This document shows, one piece after another, positions 5,881-7,854 of a DNA stretch of 7,854 nt. Both the position numbers and the translations under genes were made by a program. How positions within the stretch are numbered: the stretch's first letter is position 1; every line of letters starts with the position of its first letter. The notes under the pieces are model-generated. The model searched no databases. It saw only the letters and a program-made list of their open reading frames with translations, and was not told the origin of the DNA. Origin of the DNA: Clostridia bacterium (GTDB lineage: Bacteria > Bacillota > Clostridia > Oscillospirales > CAG-272); assembly GCA_017559555.1 (NCBI GenBank), contig JAFYRH010000131.1:1-7854 (forward strand). The letters are read 5' to 3'.

Positions 5881-7179
5881 ATGAGAATGTATGACGTCAT
5901 TAAGAAAAAGCGCGACGGTGAGGCTTTGTCCGCCGAGGAAATTCGTGCTTTTATCGAAGGATATAGCAAGGGAGAAATTCCCGATTATCAAGCCGCGGCT
6001 CTTTGCATGGCAATCTTCTTCCGCGGTATGAGCGATGAGGAGACCACCGAGCTCACCCTCGCGGTGCGCGATTCGGGCGAACGCCTCGATACCTCTCGCA
6101 TCAAGGGGCTTCGCGTAGATAAGCACTCCACGGGCGGTGTTGGCGACAAGACCAGTCTTGTTGTTGCTCCCATCGTGGCATCCTTGGGGCTGACCGTTGC
6201 CAAAATGAGCGGTCGCGGACTCGGTCACACGGGTGGAACCATCGATAAGCTTGAAGCCATTCCCGGTTTTTGCACCGGCTTGGCAGTAAGCGAATTTGAA
6301 AACATCGTTAACGAGACGGGCATCGCGATTGTTGGTCAGAGCGCAACGCTCGCACCTGCCGACAAAATGCTTTACGCTCTGCGCGACGTTACCGCAACGG
6401 TTGACAGTATGCCCCTCATCGCTTCCAGCATTATGGGCAAAAAGCTTGCCGCCGACGATGATTGCATCGTGCTCGATGTAAAGACGGGTAGCGGTTCCTT
6501 TATGAAAGAGCTTGAGGACAGCCGCACACTCGCAAAGCTGATGGTAGCCATCGGCAAGAGAGCAGGCAAGCGCATCAGCGCGCTCATCACCGATATGGAT
6601 AGACCCCTTGGCTATGCCGTAGGTAACTCCCTTGAGGTTGTTGAGGCGATTGAAGCATTGCAGGGCAAGGGCCCCGAAGATCTCGTAGAGCTTTCCCTCG
6701 CACTCGCATCTCAAATTTTGTTCCTTGCTGACAAGGGCACTCTTGAAGAATGTCGCGCATTGGCAGAGGATGCCATCACCTCGGGCAAAGCGCTTGACAC
6801 ATTTGCAAAGATGGTCAAGGCGCAGGGCGGTGACCCCGAATATATCTATCACCCCGAAAAGTTCGCAACCGCGCCCTATAGCCGCGAGGTTAAGGTGACA
6901 CAGAGCGGATACATTGCAAGTGTTGATACCGAAAAGTACGGACTTGCAAGCCTGCTCCTCGGAGCCGGACGCAACACCAAAGAGGATGCAATCGACCTCA
7001 CGGCAGGATATATGATCCAAAAGAAGACAGGCGACTATGTAAACGCAGGCGACACTCTCGCAGTGCTTTACACCTCCAACGCCTCTCTCTTGGATGCCGC
7101 AGAGCGAACGCTCTTGAATGCTACTACCATCACGGCAGAAGCACCCGAGAAGAGGCCCTTGATTTTTGAGGTTATCTAA
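5881..7179 (+). CDS. pdp: Pyrimidine-nucleoside phosphorylase
   Basis: This enzyme phosphorolyses uridine, deoxyuridine and thymidine to the base and (deoxy)ribose 1-phosphate. At 432 residues it matches B. subtilis Pdp (433-434). It shows the family layout: an N-terminal helical domain, the phosphate-binding KHSTGGVGD at 81-89, the signature SGRGLGHTGGTIDKLE at 110-125, and the base-binding segment ALRDVT with Arg168 plus SSIMGKK with Ser183 and Lys187. A C-terminal domain from about 340 contains GLASLLLGAGR at 354-364. Pdp and thymidine phosphorylase (DeoA) are close relatives. The Bacillota context, the MRMYDVIKKK start resembling B. subtilis MRMVDIIIKK, and the absence of a separate uridine phosphorylase favour broad-specificity Pdp over DeoA, but specificity is not proven by sequence. 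It starts 4 nt after cdd and is the last recognisable salvage gene of the operon. Confidence 0.93.
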   Translation: MRMYDVIKKKRDGEALSAEEIRAFIEGYSKGEIPDYQAAALCMAIFFRGMSDEETTELTLAVRDSGERLDTSRIKGLRVDKHSTGGVGDKTSLVVAPIVASLGLTVAKMSGRGLGHTGGTIDKLEAIPGFCTGLAVSEFENIVNETGIAIVGQSATLAPADKMLYALRDVTATVDSMPLIASSIMGKKLAADDDCIVLDVKTGSGSFMKELEDSRTLAKLMVAIGKRAGKRISALITDMDRPLGYAVGNSLEVVEAIEALQGKGPEDLVELSLALASQILFLADKGTLEECRALAEDAITSGKALDTFAKMVKAQGGDPEYIYHPEKFATAPYSREVKVTQSGYIASVDTEKYGLASLLLGAGRNTKEDAIDLTAGYMIQKKTGDYVNAGDTLAVLYTSNASLLDAAERTLLNATTITAEAPEKRPLIFEVI

Positions 7180-7200
7180 AGAAAAAGGAAACGTACCAAT

Positions 7201-7836
7201 ATGGAAAAACGTCTTTTTAACAAACTTATCAAAGAGCAAATGCTTTCCTATGGCTTTGAAAAAACGGGAACAAGGGATTACGCCAAAGAAGCGGCGGATG
7301 GTATTACCAAGATTATCATCCGCGTGCCTGACGAAACCATCAATTTTGCTGTAGGCGTACAGTTTACGAACTTTGGTCAAGAATATTCCGATTACTCGGG
7401 AAAATTTAGTAAACGGTGTATGGCATATGGCGCTGTACCGAGAGATTTGACATTCGCTCCCATAGCAGATTGTTCCGAAGAACGAGTTCTTGATATGGTG
7501 AAAAACGTAATGAACAGCATAGACATTTTTTTGCAAAAAGGAAAAGATGCTGTTTATGAAAACATCGATCAGTGGATCAGTAGTATTGTAATGGACGAAA
7601 AGAAAGAAAACGATATTTACGCCTACTTTGGTATGCCTCTGATCGATCCCTATTCTGATTCTTACATTCTCAAACAAATAGAGGAATTGTATAAGCAGGG
7701 TGGGGCATCTATGATGTCGCTCGATGAATATTACAACCATAAAGAGCATTACGACAAATACACCGAACACGGTTGCACAATCGACATTGGGAAAGAGTTT
7801 GTGAAAATTTCTTACGACCGCTATTCTCAAAAATAA
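7201..7836 (+). CDS. Hypothetical soluble protein, 211 residues
   Basis: I do not recognise this protein with confidence. The ATG at 7201 follows a modest AAGGAA (7185-7190) with a 10-nt spacing, 21 nt after the pdp stop. No signal peptide or membrane segment is visible. The N-terminal part (residues about 5-25, FNKLIKEQMLSYGFEKTG) followed by a strand-like segment (ITKIIIRVP) loosely recalls DUF4304-type proteins, a guess from pattern only. The middle contains an aromatic and polar stretch (TNFGQEYSDYSGKF). The C-terminal half is rich in Asp, Glu, Lys and Tyr, with no catalytic signature. It is more AT-rich than the operon: a hand count of 7561-7620 gives 20 G+C of 60, against 34 of 60 for 6541-6600 in pdp. 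With no obvious terminator or promoter between them it may be co-transcribed with pdp, but a link to nucleoside metabolism is not shown. It could be a later insertion behind the operon. Confidence 0.75.
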   Translation: MEKRLFNKLIKEQMLSYGFEKTGTRDYAKEAADGITKIIIRVPDETINFAVGVQFTNFGQEYSDYSGKFSKRCMAYGAVPRDLTFAPIADCSEERVLDMVKNVMNSIDIFLQKGKDAVYENIDQWISSIVMDEKKENDIYAYFGMPLIDPYSDSYILKQIEELYKQGGASMMSLDEYYNHKEHYDKYTEHGCTIDIGKEFVKISYDRYSQK

Positions 7837-7854
7837 ACATAACCGCCCACCGCG

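Noticed and set aside
4308..5969. A 553-codon open frame on the - strand opposite deoB and cdd
   Set aside because: It overlaps deoB and cdd, whose catalytic residues are intact, and its own translation is Cys/Asn/Arg-rich without motifs.
5650..7830. A 726-codon open frame on the - strand opposite cdd, pdp and the last gene
   Set aside because: It covers three genes with clear homology or sound starts on the + strand. Its translation is rich in Cys, His and Arg with no domain, as expected for an antisense shadow of G/C-biased codons.
1..7854. CRISPR array, tRNA/rRNA genes, insertion sequence or phage genes
   Set aside because: No spaced direct repeats, structural RNA sequences, transposase or integrase motifs, or terminal inverted repeats were seen on either strand.
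7837..7854. Start of a terminator or another gene after the last CDS
   Set aside because: Only 18 bases remain and they show no inverted repeat or start signal that can be judged.

Overview
The window looks like chromosomal DNA of a Bacillota bacterium, most likely an uncultured gut-type member of the Clostridia. The evidence is AGGAGG-type ribosome binding sites, a sigma-A-like promoter with an extended -10, a compact same-strand operon, a Bacillus/Clostridia-type pyrimidine-nucleoside phosphorylase (Pdp) in place of the E. coli DeoA/Udp pair, and a small cytidine deaminase of the three-cysteine type. Taxonomy below class level cannot be read from the sequence. All convincing genes are on the + strand.

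Layout. (1) Positions 1-2718 hold the 3' part of a very large gene that is already open at the left edge. It encodes a membrane-anchored protein with two hydrophobic segments around a basic loop (CvpA-like in layout) and an acidic, probably helical, C-terminal region of about 790 residues with no recognised domain. (2) Positions 2719-2882 are intergenic. They carry a strong GC-rich hairpin, a T7 tract, a well-formed promoter whose 17-bp spacer is almost filled by a perfect 16-bp palindrome, and a strong Shine-Dalgarno sequence. (3) Positions 2883-7179 are a tight five-gene nucleoside catabolism and salvage operon: deoC, deoD, deoB, cdd, pdp, with gaps of 22, 11, 3 and 4 nt. (4) Positions 7201-7836 encode a 211-residue soluble protein of unknown function, 21 nt after pdp and visibly more AT-rich. 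The last 18 bases hold nothing recognisable.

How the genes work together. Cdd deaminates (deoxy)cytidine to (deoxy)uridine. Pdp phosphorolyses pyrimidine nucleosides and DeoD phosphorolyses purine nucleosides, releasing bases and (deoxy)ribose 1-phosphate. DeoB moves the phosphate from C1 to C5. DeoC cleaves deoxyribose 5-phosphate to acetaldehyde and glyceraldehyde 3-phosphate, while ribose 5-phosphate can enter the pentose phosphate pathway. The set is a complete cytoplasmic route from imported nucleosides to central carbon metabolism. No nucleoside transporter and no transcription regulator lie in the window.

No wholly new system is evident. The least explained parts are the large membrane-anchored protein, the terminal unknown gene, and the regulatory DNA in front of deoC.
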